Under the pieces are notes generated by a model that worked only from the letters and a program-made list of their open reading frames with translations, was not told the DNA's origin and searched no databases. Made by a program: the position numbers and the translations under genes. DNA of 64,000 nt from Nymphaea colorata (Eukaryota; Streptophyta; Magnoliopsida; Nymphaeales; Nymphaeaceae): positions 25,095,315 to 25,159,314 of the forward strand of contig NC_045141.1 in assembly GCF_008831285.2 (NCBI RefSeq). The letters are read 5' to 3'. This document shows positions 50,286-60,024 of the stretch, piece after piece; positions within the stretch are counted from its first letter, which is position 1, and every line of letters begins with the position of its first letter.

Positions 50286-51531
50286 CAATCTAAAATGCAT
50301 TAAGTTCTTTTTGTTTTCAGCAATATTAATAAAGTCTTGTGAGATTTTGCATATGTTATAAATATATAATATCGTTGTGCACAGTACCTGAACGGGTACC
50401 CGTACCTATATGACTTAGGGGTCAGCTAATCAAGTAGGACAAAAACACTAGGATCCAGTTTATTTAAAATCCATCCAACAATAAAGAAGTTGGGTCGTCC
50501 AAACTTTGACAAAGCAGAAAAAAAAATTCATTGTACTGCAAAGTTATGGCACATGGTTCACGCTGTTTTAAAAATAATTAAAAATACTAAGTACTATAGT
50601 AACGCTTTCAGTATGTAATTTAGGTACATTATAGACAGTTAAGTATTGATTTTTTACAAATCGGTATTTAAATCGAAGCATCTGTAATTAATAAGCTAAT
50701 AGTAAGTACGAAACGGCATCTACGAAGTAAAAAACTAACATGATCGGTTCAGATTGCAATTCGCCAAGTCAAAACCTGTTCGCCTCATTTTAAATATTTA
50801 TCCTTTTAGATTTGGATCGATTTTAATGTTGTTCACTGTAACTGGTAACACCAAAGAGAGAGAGAGAGATCCAAAGCTGAAAACCCCTTCGACTGTTGAG
50901 CCCAACAAAGCTGTAATCTGAAGCATTTTTTTTACAGTGTGCCAACGCTATCAGGCTGGCTTGATTTAGCAGATTTAAACGTCAGTAATGTATTCTTAGG
51001 TATTACGCCCTACCACTTAAGATGCCAGAAATAACAGTCATGAAAATAGAATTAGAAACGCATCTCTTTACATGCTTTCTAACCGACCAACTATGTTATG
51101 TTCCTCGAAACGACTGAATAGTGTCTGTGTGACTCAGCCCACATGGGCGGAGGCATGGGCCTTGGCCTGATGGGTTTAAAATTTCGAACATTTATTTACA
51201 AATTTTAAAATTTTAGTGTAACGTAGATAATAAATTTGAGAAAATATATTTTGTCTCTTACTAAAATTTTGAAACTTTTGAAACTATAATTAGGTTCATG
51301 CTGGAAAATTTTCTAGCTCTGCCCATGGTACTAAAATGCCCAATAACTTCAGCTCGGCCCAAACAACACATCCACAGATGAGAACCGATGACCAAAAAAG
51401 AATGTGAAGAAACCAGTGGCAACCAGATAGTCAAAGAACAGTCTTTCGCCATAGATGACCGATCGAGGATCCGGGGGAATCATCTTCTCAAGAATGAATT
51501 GCGTGGTATATAATCTCTTCAAATTAACTAG
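49158..51531. other. Intergenic DNA, no supported gene
   Basis: Short frames only. A pure (TA)n microsatellite spans about 50251-50282. A GA repeat lies near 50856-50869. Near 51135-51170 and 51315-51325 the phrases 'gggcggaggcatgggcc' and 'ctagctctgcccat' are copies of the dispersed motif family and may mark the two ends of one ~190-bp insertion. Confidence 0.4.
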
Positions 51532-51759
51532 ATGCATGACAAAACAAGAACTAATCATAGAATCATGTTTGTTGTTCAGCAATCAAGCTGCTGGGGCAAC
51601 GTCCCCAAAAGAATAACTTCGATCTGTGAGGATGAGGGTGTTCCCAAGCATCAGATACGAGATTGGGACTGCGAGGATGAGGATGTTCCCAAGCACATCG
51701 ACAGATTCGAGATTCCATCGTACTGCTACACTCCTATTCCCAAGCATATCCACAGATAA
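51532..51759 (+). repeat. Short minisatellite inside a 75-codon frame with PKH/PKR repeats
   Basis: Between about 51600 and 51755 a degenerate ~48-bp unit (gaggatga.gatgttcccaagca) recurs three to four times. It lies inside an ATG-to-TAA frame whose protein repeats [VI]PK[RH] four times, with CEDE or CEDED between (GNVPKRI, GVPKH, DVPKHI, IPKHI). I know no family with this pattern. The frame may simply result from a repeat whose unit length is a multiple of three. No promoter or splice evidence was found. Confidence 0.4.
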
Positions 51760-53320
51760 GAGATTTCATCCCTCTTCCTCCTTGTGCCTACTTCCCAGAC
51801 TTTGCATTTGAAGCAAGACAATGACAGTGTGTTCACTGAAACTAATTTTTTTTCTGTCTTTTCCATGGCAAGGTAAAAGTAAAAGTACCACTGTTATTGT
51901 GAATTTTTAAAAGGAATTTCAATCTTTCCTGCCAACTTTGCCTGAAAGTTGGCAAATTCAATTAGATTGAATGTATCCAATTGAATCGCTATGGTAAATA
52001 TCCGCCGCACATCTTAGTTGATCGGATTCCACTCGCCGGTCTTTCGCCGTCGTCATGCCCAAGAAGATTCCGTGATACCCAACAACTGAATTGGCACATT
52101 CCAAGCACCTTAGGATCCCATTGGGATTGGTCCATCCGCCATAGCTGTCACATGAACAATTGATGTGCTGCCACCTTTTCTTTCTTTCTTTTTTTGCATT
52201 ATAAAGCACCACAGAAGCAATAAAAGGAGTTGAAGCTAGAAGTTTTCATCCAGTACTGCTCTACTTCAGGTACTTAATCTGTCATGATCTCCATAAGATT
52301 GCAATATTTTCTTCTCTCTCTCTCTCTCTCTCTCTCTGTTGCACAAATAAATCTCACTAAAACCAGTATTTACATTCACTTTTCATTTTGTACTGTATAA
52401 TCTATTTATCATACACTTCTTCTTGTGGAATGGGGTTACCTTTCCTTCGGGCTGCCAATGGGTCATGTTTAGATCGGAAACCTCAATTATCAGCCCGCAG
52501 TTTGATAGTGAGTCATAAACATGGGCAGGGGTAAAGAAAGAATCTTTTTGTTACAAAGGACGAATTATAGTTTCAAACCTTGAACTGTAAATTTTTTTCT
52601 ATAGGTTAAATTAAATTTTTTAGAATTTTACAAATAAAACTTTTTATTTTCTAATAATGGACGTATGCAAAAGAGCATGAATAAACTGAGCACCTGGCCC
52701 CCAAGTTTCTTATAGAAAAAATGGTTTTGGTCTTGTCACACAAACAAAAAACCAGGTTTTCATAAAAGTTCGTCTTAAAGAGCAACGGGTTTTTAGAGTG
52801 TATCTAAATACAAGTTTACAGAAGTATTTTCCAAGTGAATCAAATTGTAACGTACCAAAGACATGGAGAACTTAAAAGACCTTCAAGTTCAATAATTAAA
52901 AATAATCCTAGCGTGTAAACAACCAAAGACAAATATGCAGATCAACTCTCGCATATCAATATAAAGCTATGTACATCGATAACGAATTACGAGTTGCCAC
53001 TTACTGGCTGCACAAACCGTCTCGGGTAACAGTATAAACCATTGGACTTTACGATACTATCCGGATTCGATCTAGATCTAGAGCCATATCTGAGATGGCT
53101 TAATCTCTTGTCTGCTATGCTTAGAATCAACAGCCCATTCATCCCAGTATATTCTAGCCAAAACCTAATAGGTACATACTAAAACGTATCTGGATGGATA
53201 GATATGGATCCCTTCCCATACGTAGCCCCCAGATACATACTTTTCCTCTTTTTCTTTTCTCCCGCACACCCGGTTCATCAAGCTCTACACTTAGCAAGTC
53301 CAATCCACCTCAAAAGAAGA
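51760..53320. other. Intergenic DNA, no supported gene
   Basis: Contains a (CT)n microsatellite at about 52311-52337 and a possible copy of the dispersed motif near 52525 (catgggcaggggtaaag). Near 52690-52770, blocks such as ccaggttttcataaaag resemble MITE debris. No gene recognised. Confidence 0.4.
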
Positions 53321-53445
53321 GAAGAGTTTGATCCTGGCTCAAAAGGAACGCTAACTATATGTAATATGTTTAACATATGCACATGCAAGTTAAACGTTGT
53401 TTTCGGGGAGATGGGCGGAAGGAAAAGAGGCTCCTAGCTTGAGAA
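53321..53445 (+). pseudogene. Nuclear copy of mitochondrial 18S rRNA 5' end (NUMT)
   Basis: The sequence 'gaagagtttgatcctggctc' is the universally conserved 5' end of small-subunit rRNA. What follows (aaggaacgct.actatatg, acatgcaagt, aacgttgttttcggggag, gggcggaaggaaaagaggct) matches my memory of plant mitochondrial rrn18, not the chloroplast 16S gene, which has gatgaacgctggcggcatg. The copy has insertions of a few bases after ctatatg, a changed 'aagttaaacg' for the usual aagtcgaacg, and stops after about 125 bp. It is therefore a decayed organelle DNA insertion, not a functional rRNA. Confidence 0.85.
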
Positions 53446-54053
53446 AGTTAACGGCAATTTCCCTCCATAGGAGGTGGGAACAGTTGAGAACGCATGGGAT
53501 GAGAAGTGGGAACCCCAGACAAAATGACCGGAGAGGAATGATCAAACCATCTTAGGACAAGCTGTTAATCGAGGTAGATGAGTCGTAATCTTATATTAAA
53601 AGCCGTTTGACATTAGTAACAAGTTGTTACTGTAGAGCTTCATGAAATCTTATAACATATCAAATTTTAGAACTGATTGATATGTTATGGATGCCAAACG
53701 AGCCCTTAATGAATAATTTGTGTCTGTATCATATCGGGCCCGTACTGACTCAACGGCAGACGGTGACACCATTCTTGCCCGCGACACGATGATCTTGCCA
53801 TGGGCCCCACCAACCTTTTCACTCGTCATGGTTGCCTGTTTTCTGAAACTGCCACACGTAGCAAACCCTCTCGTGTGACCTTTTCTTGCTCCGAATATTT
53901 AGGAAGTCTCCCAGTCCCAGTCCCTGATCATTCTCATTCGGTTTCCCTCTCCCTCTCTCTCATTGCTAGTACGCTTGGTAAAGCGGTGGCGGTGCTAGTG
54001 TGCTTGGTGAAACAGTGATGGTGCTAGTATGTTTGTTGTTGGACAAATTTTAG
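53446..54053 (+). promoter_or_regulatory. Presumed promoter region of the riboflavin kinase gene
   Basis: The strand-specific pyrimidine patch 'ctctccctctctctcattgc' at 53948-53967 resembles plant transcription-start neighbourhoods. No clear TATA box was found at the right distance. Inferred only from position upstream of the gene and composition. Confidence 0.3.
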
Positions 54054-54886
54054 ATGGATAGGCAAGAATTTGGTGGAATTGGGAATCCTACTGAATTCGC
54101 TAGGCATGCTCTCCTCCGGTGGTTATCGATCTTGGGTACGGTTCGCAATTTATTTCACATTTCTCACTACTATTTTGGATGAAATTTTCTAAGTGTTCTT
54201 TTTGGATAGTGAATTCTTCCTCACTACTGCGTCCAATTCTGTTGGGTGGGTAGGAACGGTTCCGATGCAAAACTGTGGTATCTATATTTTCCTTTCATTT
54301 GATTGGATAGTTATATGATCGGCTGGTTCTTTAAGAAGATCGTCGATGTTGTCTTAAATTTTTGGGGAGGTAGCACATTAACGAGTTGAATTATCAAAAT
54401 GCTTGGATGGGGATTCAAAAATGCTAGACGGAAATTTGGAACGATTTGCTGATGGGTATGGGGCACTATGGCTAAACTAGTTGAGTGCTATCTCTGAAAT
54501 TTTAGGCAGCACAGTCTACATAATCAATGGAACTACTATGTTGAAACCTCACTGTTATCTTGAGATATCTTGACGAAAACATAACGTCCGTGATTTCTTT
54601 TAAATACCTAAATAGTTCGTAGAATGTGTTCTATGTATCTTGAATAATTAGAACGAGGTCTATTGCCATGCTAAACTCGGGACGGATTGATTCCTTCTCT
54701 CTGATGGACGGGCAGGGACTGCTTGAATGGGATGAAAGAAACTTACAATGCGCTAGAAGTGCTTGAGTTGGATGCGTTTTATGAATACAAGGCGTTGTTT
54801 GTTTTAAGTTTATACTTTATGTTGCAGTTGGGCATGGCCGTCGTCGCTCATCATCTGTTCTAAGGCCTTCAAAGCGAGAGCCATGA
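54054..54886 (+). promoter_or_regulatory. Candidate spliced upstream ORF ending in ATGA at the main start
   Basis: An ATG at 54054 opens a frame that stays open to a good donor (cttgg|gtacgg, exon end 54135). Joined to the acceptor 'tatgttgcag' (exon from 54828), it continues in frame through HGRRRSSSVLRPSKREP to a TGA at 54884-54886. That stop overlaps the main start at 54883-54885 as ATGA. The product would be about 46 residues, basic at its C-terminus. It depends on a predicted leader intron of 692 bp. It could modulate translation of the downstream enzyme, or be chance. Confidence 0.35.
54834..54863 (+). promoter_or_regulatory. Short upstream ORF, nine codons
   Basis: ATG at 54834 begins MAVVAHHLF followed by TAA at 54861-54863, 19 nt before the main ATG. 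It lies in the exon with the main start, so it is in the transcript whether or not the leader intron is spliced. Short uORFs so close to the start usually lower initiation at the main ATG. Confidence 0.5.
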
Positions 54887-57800
54887 CGCCTTCGATAAGG
54901 AGACCTGTTTCATGCGTTATTCTCGATTTGGATGGAACACTTATAGACACAGGTGTGTTAGATTTCCTACATTCCACTATTAAAGTTGATCTGCTTTGCA
55001 GCAGTAATAATCACATGATGTGAGTTTTCCTAATGGTTTTAGGTGTTTATGGGTTCATTTGTATATCTTCAACAAGTTATTGTCCTTTCAGAAGGCAGTG
55101 TGGATGACGTGCTGAAAGTCTTCTTGGTCAAGTATGGTAAAAAATGGGATGGGAGAGGCACACTGAATAGGACAGGAAAGACGCAGAAGGAAGCTGCAGC
55201 TGCCATTATAGAAGATTATGGACTCCATTGCAGTGTAGAAGAATTCATGACTGACGTTGCCCCATTCTTCACTGACTTGTGAGATTGAATCCTTTCACTG
55301 TTTCTAATGTAATCTCTTTTTCTGGATCGTAGTTTTTAAAGTTCTAAAAGGTAACAAATGTTGTGTTGTCATATTAATAATTTAATGCCATTAAATGCTT
55401 TTTATGTTACTTGAATTTTGAAATTTGTTGAAAATGTAGTGAGCTCTCTTACTGATTTCTGTTTGCTCCCTTCTGTTAAACTGAAGAAAGGATTTCTTGT
55501 CTGTTTCGTTATCTTTATTGACATTTGATTATTTCAGTTGGTCCAAAATCAAGGCTCTTCCAGGTGCTGACCGGCTAATCAAACATTTGCATCGCCATGG
55601 TGTGAGGATTGCATTAGCTTCAAACTCTTCTAAGGATGGCATAGAACAGAAGATTTCATATCACCATGGTATGCCTCATCTGAAATTTCCTGCAAAAATT
55701 GTCCGATTACAGTTAAGGTTATGTTTTATTCATGTACGACAGCTTTTCATTCTTTTTTTCTATAATTGATCTGCGTACAGGATGGAAAGAGTCCTTTTCT
55801 GTAATCATTGGTGGTGATGAAGTACAAGAAGGGAAACCATCACCTGAGATGTGAGGCTTATCATACTTTATTGACTAGTTTATGTTGATTAAGTTTCTTA
55901 AAACCTACAATTCATTCACCTTCAAATGTTCCCATGGCTTGCTTTGTTAGATTTCTTGAGGCTGCCAAAAGGCTGAATGTTGATCCTTCTAGCTGTCTGG
56001 TTGTTGAAGATTCAGTGTAAGATCCCTCCCCCTCTATGATGATGCTTAGTTCCTGTTTCGCTGCTGGAGAAAATAGGCCCATATAAATAAGGACCAGGCC
56101 AGAATTAATAAACTATTACCGTTGTTTTGATGTTGGTTGTTAGTAGTGCCATCCTTTTGTTGAATTTCCAGCAAATATTTACGAGAAGCAGTACCATATT
56201 GGTGTCTGAGGGAATTGCTGATATGATGGAGTAACTGTGAACATGTCTTGGACTAAATTTTATTGTATTTTCTCAAAAAACATTTGCAGAAGTGTAGCAT
56301 GTAATGCGAATAGCAGGTGATATTTCACATTGAACAGTGGGCTAGTTTATCATTGTGCACATTACTTTAATGATTATTTATTGTGTCAGTACCCATTTAT
56401 TATGTGTAATTTTTGTTTATATATGCCATATTTGTTTGTTGATGTGCTTGTCATGCCTGTCATATGCATGGCTTTTTGAATTGTCATGCTCCAGCATGGA
56501 AGAAAAAGCAATCTTCCAGCATGGAAGAAAAAGCATTCTTCCAAATTATATGAATTTCATGTGAGCATTATACTATATGTGATACAGCATGCCTGATTTT
56601 CAACCAAATTTATGCTTGCAGATGGTCAGAGTAAGAAGGATCAATGGATAGGTTTTGCTAGGATAGGCATGGTGCTTATGTTGAGAAGCATGGGCACCTT
56701 GAAGATGCATGAGCTGTTTGTTCTGGCAATCAATATAGTGGGAAATGCTCATAGTCTTGCATAAGATATAGACTGCCAGGACTGTCAAACAAGGATCTGC
56801 TTGCATTTGTGCCATAAATTGGTGATGATTTATGTAGAATTCAAGAGTGCAAAATAATTTTTTTGTGCCAAGGGTAAACCATCTTCTGCCATCCAGTGGT
56901 AGAGAGTTAGAGATTAATGGTTATAACATTATTTTACTGAAAATCATTTCCATGGAACCAAACAGGTAGCATCTCTGTAATATTCTTTTGATATACTGAA
57001 CTATTTTCTGGAAAATATCCTCTACATAATAAATCAGAAATTTCTTTGCCATATCCTTGTTTGACTTTTAATGTTGCAGTAGCTCAAAATTGTGATCTGT
57101 TGAACATTTTCATCAGGCCAGGCATTACAGCTGGTAAAGCAGCTGGAATGGAAGTTGTTGCTGTCCCTTCCATTCCAAACCAAACCCACCTTTATGGCTC
57201 TGCAGATGAGGTCATCAATTCTCTATTGGATTTGCAGCTTGAGAAATGGGGGTTACCACAGTTTGAGGATTGTATGAATTTCGTACCTCCACAGAACTTT
57301 GTATCAATATTTGGTTGAAGGATCAACCCTTATTTATTCCATTTTCTTCTTTCTGATTGGTTCTAAATCTTTTTTTTTCTCATGTAAAGGGATCGAAGGT
57401 ACTTTGCCTATTGACCCCTGGTACATTGGAGGTCCTGTCATTAAAGGCTATGGTCGTGGCTCAAAGATTCTTGGAATTCCTACAGGTATGTTGAAGAGCA
57501 CAATTCAAAAGAATGAACCACATTGGGCAGAAAATTTATGTCAATCCATCTTCTCCTCTCATTCTAAATAAGTTTAAGCAGCCAAAACTAATTAACTTTT
57601 GCACGTAACTCAAAACACTATCTTTTACTCTCGTCTTTGATTGTCCACTTGGTTTTTTCTCATGTTTCCCTTAGCAACCTTTATCTTTTTCTCTCCCCTT
57701 GTTTGCCTTTTTAATTCCAATTTTTGTTTGTTTTTTTTCTTTGCTGACCTCTTAGTTTGGGGTTTTCATTCAAGTTTTTCAACAACCAATGACAAGTTCA

Positions 57801-58864
57801 TGTTAAAACTTCTACTGCCTTGCAATCTGGCTATTTATTTTCCTTAGTTTTTGTTGGGATCTTAGGTTAAAGCTGAGACCCTAGGATGCATCAGATGGTA
57901 AAAGGAAATTTTATTAACACGTTTGTGATGTCTCTAATGCATGAAGTTCTTTTAATAATATGATTCATTTGTCATGAGCACGGTTGTCTATCGACATTGT
58001 GGAGAGAATGCATGAAAGCCATCTGAATCATGTTCCATGTTAACCCTAATCATTAGCAAATTGAAGGTGTTTTTATGGTTTCTTTACTGTCTTTGTAGCT
58101 AATCTACCGCCAGATGGCTTCTCGGACGTTCTTTCACAGCATAGTTCAGGAGTGTATTTTGGCTGGGCAGGACTCGAAAACCGGGGCATCTATAAGATGG
58201 TGATGAGCATTGGTTGGAACCCATATTTTAATAATGCTGAAAAGACTGTAGTAAGTACCAAGTTGGCCTGGTAACATCACAATTGCTGATAGTAATGTTT
58301 ATTATTCTCATCTCCTAGACCAATTAATATGCCCAAGATAGCAAGACAGCTAGCCATGTGATAAGTGTCTACATAAAGCCGTTACTCCATTGACAAGCTG
58401 TCTTTCCCTAAATAGTTCAAGACATGTTTCTGCTCAGTTCAGCTGACAATCAGAACATCAAGCTAATAACAATGTCATGCATTTCTCATGTCTTACTCTG
58501 GAAGTTTGTCAACATCTTGGTGACATGAGAATGTAATAATGTTCAGGAACCCTGGCTGCTTCATGATTTTAATAAGGATTTCTATGGTGAGCAGCTTCTT
58601 CTTGTGGTGGTCGGCTACATTAGGCCTCAGGTAATGCTTTTTCAAACTGGAATCTCCCTTTTTTTTTTCCTTTTTCTGATATGTTTGTTTTTATCGCGTC
58701 TGACGTATCTATGATTTTGGAAGGCAAATTTTGCATCACTCAGTGACCTGATTGACAGAATTCATGAGGACCGAAGGATTGCAGAGAAGGCCCTTGACAT
58801 GCCCCTGTATTCAGGTTACAAAGACACACCTTATCTGAAAACTATGTGGAAACATGACGAATGA
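54883..58864 (+). CDS. FHY: Bifunctional FMN hydrolase / riboflavin kinase
   Basis: Ten exons: 54883-54952, 55092-55278, 55538-55668, 55781-55850, 55951-56016, 57117-57271, 57390-57485, 58099-58250, 58547-58630, 58724-58864. Phases agree throughout, all introns are GT-AG, and the product has 383 residues (Arabidopsis relative about 379). Residues 10-225 are a HAD hydrolase: DLDGT with nucleophile Asp15 and Asp17, ALASNSS (motif II), GKPSP (motif III Lys), and VVEDSVPGITAGKAAGM (motif IV). Residues 235-340 are the riboflavin kinase (flavokinase) domain: GRGSKILGIPTAN with Thr258 and Asn260, GVYFGWA, MSIGWNP, and Glu310 in EPWLLHDF. As in At4g21470, the enzyme should both make FMN from riboflavin plus ATP and hydrolyse FMN. 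No transit peptide is seen from this start. The longest intron is 56017-57116. It is convergent with the GCN1 gene. Confidence 0.95.
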
Positions 58865-58927
58865 GATAATGCAGTACAACTGTTCGAGGAAAATGTCGCA
58901 GCTGCCTTTTCAGCAGAATTGGATTTT

Positions 58928-58933
58928 AATAAA
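58928..58933 (+). other. Probable poly(A) signal of the riboflavin kinase gene
   Basis: AATAAA 64 nt past the stop codon, followed by T-rich sequence, fits a plant near-upstream element. Confidence 0.5.
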
Positions 58934-60024
58934 AGTTCTTTTTCCTCCAAATACAAGCATGACGTGCATAAATGCCGTTTAGTTTCTTCATAAACAATAG
59001 TTTTATTGAAGCGTGTGAATCTGGCTACAACCTGTATATGGAATTGCATTTGTAAACATCATTTTCAGCTTAGAAATCAGCTAATATATCAGTTTATTAA
59101 TCACAGACCTATGAGCAGATTGTGGGTCATTATTTTGCCCTGAATAGCTCTTCGTAGCTAATGATATGCAACGAAGGCCATGCTCATCCTTGTAGTCTTT
59201 GCCGTATGTATCCCTACTTTAAGCATTCCAATGTCAACAAGCATCATTCTTTTATCAGAACGACATTAGCATACAAGGAAAGGAGATCAAAACCACATGT
59301 ATTTCCATCTGACTGAATAATTCCGTTCGAACTGCAAACCATGGAGCTAAAAGTAACTAACCATGTCAATATATCAATTTAGACCAAATCATTGAACTGT
59401 TCCAAAGAAATGGCAGACGAACGTCTGAAATAAAAAATTGAATTTGGATTTAAGAAATGACGGTCAGTGGGATTTCCAAGCTGATATCACGTCGTTGGGC
59501 TTTCCAACACTTATAGCCGATTTTCTAAATGGTTTTATCAAACATAAGGACGTTGCACGGCCAAATGGGTTATGTAGGGAGGAGATTTCCAATATGAATT
59601 GGCAAAGTAACAATATGGTTCAAAACGTTAAACAAATAAACTGGATTTATGCCATAATCACATTGACAACAGCAAGAGCATTCATCTGAGGTGAAAATTC
59701 AAACTTTCATTTATTCATGATCATTGAAAACTCAAACAATAAACTGGGCTTCATCCCGCAAAATTTCAACTCGATGTTTGCCCTTCTCTCTCTCTCTCTC
59801 TCTCATATTGTACAAAACCGAAACATACTTGGCTGGGAAAAAGTTCACACTTCTGACTGCATGAGCATCAGAGCAATGAATAATTTGGTGCACATGCAGC
59901 ATTTCCTGGGGTATAAAAACCTCAGATTTGACAAGCATGAGCTGGAGACAGCTGGAGCACGGCAATCAATTCCACCTCCAAGAAAAAATACATCATAATC
60001 GAACACATTGGTACATCAACATGG
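58934..60024. other. Convergent intergenic region with 3' UTRs
   Basis: Lies between the two stop codons of convergent genes and holds no gene. A minus-strand AATAAA at 59715-59710 is a candidate poly(A) signal for GCN1, about 310 nt past its stop. A (CT)n microsatellite lies at about 59785-59804. Confidence 0.4.

Noticed and set aside
53321-53445. Chloroplast 16S or bacterial 16S rRNA
   Set aside because: After the shared 5' end the sequence follows the plant mitochondrial pattern (aaggaacgct..ctatatg, aacgttgttttcggggag) and not the chloroplast one. It is short and damaged.
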